Of a stretch of DNA of 64,000 nucleotides, positions 62,328-64,000 are shown in pieces; position 1 is the stretch's first letter; every line of letters starts with the position of its first letter. The position numbers were made by a program, and so were the translations under genes. Below the pieces are notes generated by a model. That model ran no database searches, was not told the DNA's origin, and saw nothing but the letters and a program-made list of their open reading frames with translations. Origin of the DNA: Vibrio ezurae NBRC 102218 (lineage in GTDB: Bacteria > Pseudomonadota > Gammaproteobacteria > Enterobacterales > Vibrionaceae). The stretch covers positions 1 to 64,000 of the forward strand of contig NZ_BATM01000008.1 in assembly GCF_000467185.1 (NCBI RefSeq). The letters run 5' to 3'.

Positions 62328-62613
62328 CTCAGTTATTTAACATCTCTTGTGTGATTTTAACTTTGCGCTTTATGCTAACCCGACTAAATCGTTGTTTAGA
62401 GGCTTGCTTAGATAAAATGACCTGATTAAAGCACTTAAAAACAACACTATTTATTGTTGATTAAGTGCACAGCAAGGATTGCGATTAGAAATGCCTTCTA
62501 TCAATAATCATCGGTTGCTGTTTTAGGTTGTTTAATGAGTAACCATAAGCCGCTATTTAATGGGTTTAGTATTGGATTGAACCTGTGTCTTGGAAGACAC
62601 CCAAGGAGTTCTT

Positions 62614-64000
62614 ATGATAGATGTCGTTGATCTGTCGCGACTGCAATTCGCGTTGACAGCAATGTACCACTTCCTATTTGTGCCACTAACGTTAGGTCTA
62701 GCCTTCCTACTTGCCATTATGGAATCCGTTTACGTGATGACAGGTAAGCAGATTTATAAGGATATGACTAAGTTTTGGGGTAAGTTATTCGGTATTAACT
62801 TTGCCTTAGGCGTTGCGACCGGCCTTACCATGGAGTTCCAATTCGGAACGAACTGGGCATACTATTCTCACTATGTCGGTGACATTTTCGGTGCACCGCT
62901 GGCCATTGAAGCCCTTGTCGCTTTCTTTTTAGAATCAACATTTGTTGGTTTATTCTTCTTTGGTTGGGAAAGACTATCAAAACGTCAACACCTGGTAGTG
63001 ACTTGGTTAGTGGCGTTAGGCTCTAACTTCTCAGCATTATGGATTCTGATTGCGAATGGCTGGATGCAACATCCAGTAGGCGCAGAATTTAACTTCGAAA
63101 CCATGCGTATGGAAATGGTGAGCTTTGCTGAGGTGGTCTTTAACCCAGTCGCTCAGGTTAAATTTGTACACACAGTCGCATCGGGTTACACCACAGGTGC
63201 AATGTTTGTCCTTGGTATCAGTTCTTACTACCTATTAAAAGGTCGTGACGTGGCGTTCGCTCGCCGTTCATTTGCGATTGCTGCTTCTTTTGGTATGGCC
63301 GCTATCCTTTCTGTCATCGTATTGGGTGATGAGTCAGGTTATGAGCTAGGTGATGTTCAGAAAGTGAAGCTCGCCGCTATCGAAGCCGAATGGCACACTG
63401 AGCCAGCACCGGCTGCGTTTACGGCATTTGGTATTCCAAATCAGGAGACCATGGAAACAGATTACGCACTGAAAATCCCTTACGTAATGGGTATCGTGGC
63501 AACACGTTCTATCGACAAGCAAGTGACGGGGTTACGTGATCTTCGCGAAGAGCACGTTGGTCGTATCCGTAACGGTATGTACGCCTATGAACTGCTTGAA
63601 AAACTGCGCTCAGGCGATCGCTCGGTGGAAAACAAAGCCGCATTTGATGAAGTTAAGCACGACCTCGGTTATGGCTTATTGCTGAAACGCTACACCGATA
63701 ACGTGGTCGATGCGACAGAAACGCAAATTCAAGCGGCAGCGGATGACTCTATCCCTACAGTTTGGCCTCTGTTCTGGTCGTTCCGTTTGATGGTGGGCTG
63801 TGGCTTTATCATGTTGTTTGTATTCGGTATGGCGTTCTTACAAACTTGTCGTCAAAAAATCGAACAAAAACCTTGGTTACTTAAAGCGGCACTTTGGAGC
63901 ATCCCACTACCTTGGATTGCTATCGAAGCCGGTTGGTTTGTCGCCGAGTTTGGACGTCAGCCATGGGCTGTGGGTGAAATCTTACCTGTGCATGTGGCCG
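62614..64000 (+). CDS. cydA: Cytochrome bd ubiquinol oxidase subunit I (5' part)
   Basis: 462 residues are visible; the gene runs off the right edge of the window. The heme b595 ligand H19 lies in AMYHFLF, followed by glutamates in [12 protein letters not shown] (the proton-path E99/E107 region). The Q-loop region and further membrane helices follow. With CydB it reduces oxygen at high affinity. The start ATG at 62614 follows a CAAGGAGTT ribosome-binding site. Codons match host preference. Confidence 0.97.
   Translation, partial: MIDVVDLSRLQFALTAMYHFLFVPLTLGLAFLLAIMESVYVMTGKQIYKDMTKFWGKLFGINFALGVATGLTMEFQFGTNWAYYSHYVGDIFGAPLAIEALVAFFLESTFVGLFFFGWERLSKRQHLVVTWLVALGSNFSALWILIANGWMQHPVGAEFNFETMRMEMVSFAEVVFNPVAQVKFVHTVASGYTTGAMFVLGISSYYLLKGRDVAFARRSFAIAASFGMAAILSVIVLGDESGYELGDVQKVKLAAIEAEWHTEPAPAAFTAFGIPNQETMETDYALKIPYVMGIVATRSIDKQVTGLRDLREEHVGRIRNGMYAYELLEKLRSGDRSVENKAAFDEVKHDLGYGLLLKRYTDNVVDATETQIQAAADDSIPTVWPLFWSFRLMVGCGFIMLFVFGMAFLQTCRQKIEQKPWLLKAALWSIPLPWIAIEAGWFVAEFGRQPWAVGEILPVHVA

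Larger units (their letters stand above)
62070..62613. other. Long regulatory region upstream of cydA
   Basis: 544 bp. Contains the ruvB terminator, a perfect FNR box (62193-62206), a 12-bp-arm inverted repeat (62295-62327), and an imperfect hairpin with GCACTTAA/TTAAGTGC arms (62431-62468). The promoter position is uncertain; the leader is either long or the FNR box acts from a distance. No ORF supported. Confidence 0.6.

Overview
The window looks like chromosome 1 of a Vibrio or close Vibrionaceae relative. The gene content and order fit that group: lapAB-pyrF, cysB, ald/lrp, ftsK-lolA-rarA-serS, bioA//bioBFCD, htpX, purR, elyC//cmoM-mukFEB, torECA with a detached torD, aspS and ruvCAB-cydA. 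The predicted proteins are close in length and motifs to the E. coli and V. cholerae proteins I know. This placement is from memory of gene order and families; no search was run.

Layout. 1-7.5 kb: envelope assembly (lapA, lapB), pyrF, miaE, cysB, an orphan methyltransferase, and the divergent ald/lrp pair. 7.5-14.3 kb: ftsK, lolA, rarA, serS, all rightward. 14.3-16.1 kb: a small accessory islet between serS and bioA, with a higBA-2-type toxin-antitoxin pair, a REP-like hairpin and an unrecognised 196-residue protein. 16.1-21.3 kb: the biotin locus, with a candidate BirA operator between bioA and bioBFCD. 21.3-22.7 kb: a 52-residue small protein and htpX. 22.7-29 kb: an eight-gene tightly coupled operon for fatty-acid modification (NTF2-like, SDR, FAD oxidoreductase, DUF1365, cyclopropane synthase family, DUF2878, chalcone-isomerase-like, DUF3833), preceded by a sequence resembling an RpoE/ChrR (ECF11) promoter. 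29-33 kb: hydrolase, DUF2007, TVP38, purR with a PUR box, torD. 33-41.3 kb: elyC, cmoM and the MukBEF condensin. 41.4-46.9 kb: a sugar-epimerase-like gene, a TIGR02647-type gene and torECA. 47-54.3 kb: a defence island with a PLD-type nuclease and a complete type I restriction-modification system (hsdMSR). 54.5-56.6 kb: an SDR/AraC divergent pair bracketed by inverted copies of a short intergenic repeat. 56.9-64 kb: cmoA, aspS, ruvC, ruvAB and the 5' part of cydA with an upstream FNR site.

Themes. Anaerobic and alternative respiration appears twice: TMAO reduction by torECA plus the TorD chaperone, with a TorR-like box, and the high-affinity bd oxidase cydA with an FNR box. Two wobble-uridine methyltransferases (cmoA, cmoM) are present, but cmoB is not in the window. 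The best candidates for less-described biology are the lipid-modification operon and its promoter, the PLD plus hsdMSR island, and the repeat-bracketed SDR/AraC module.
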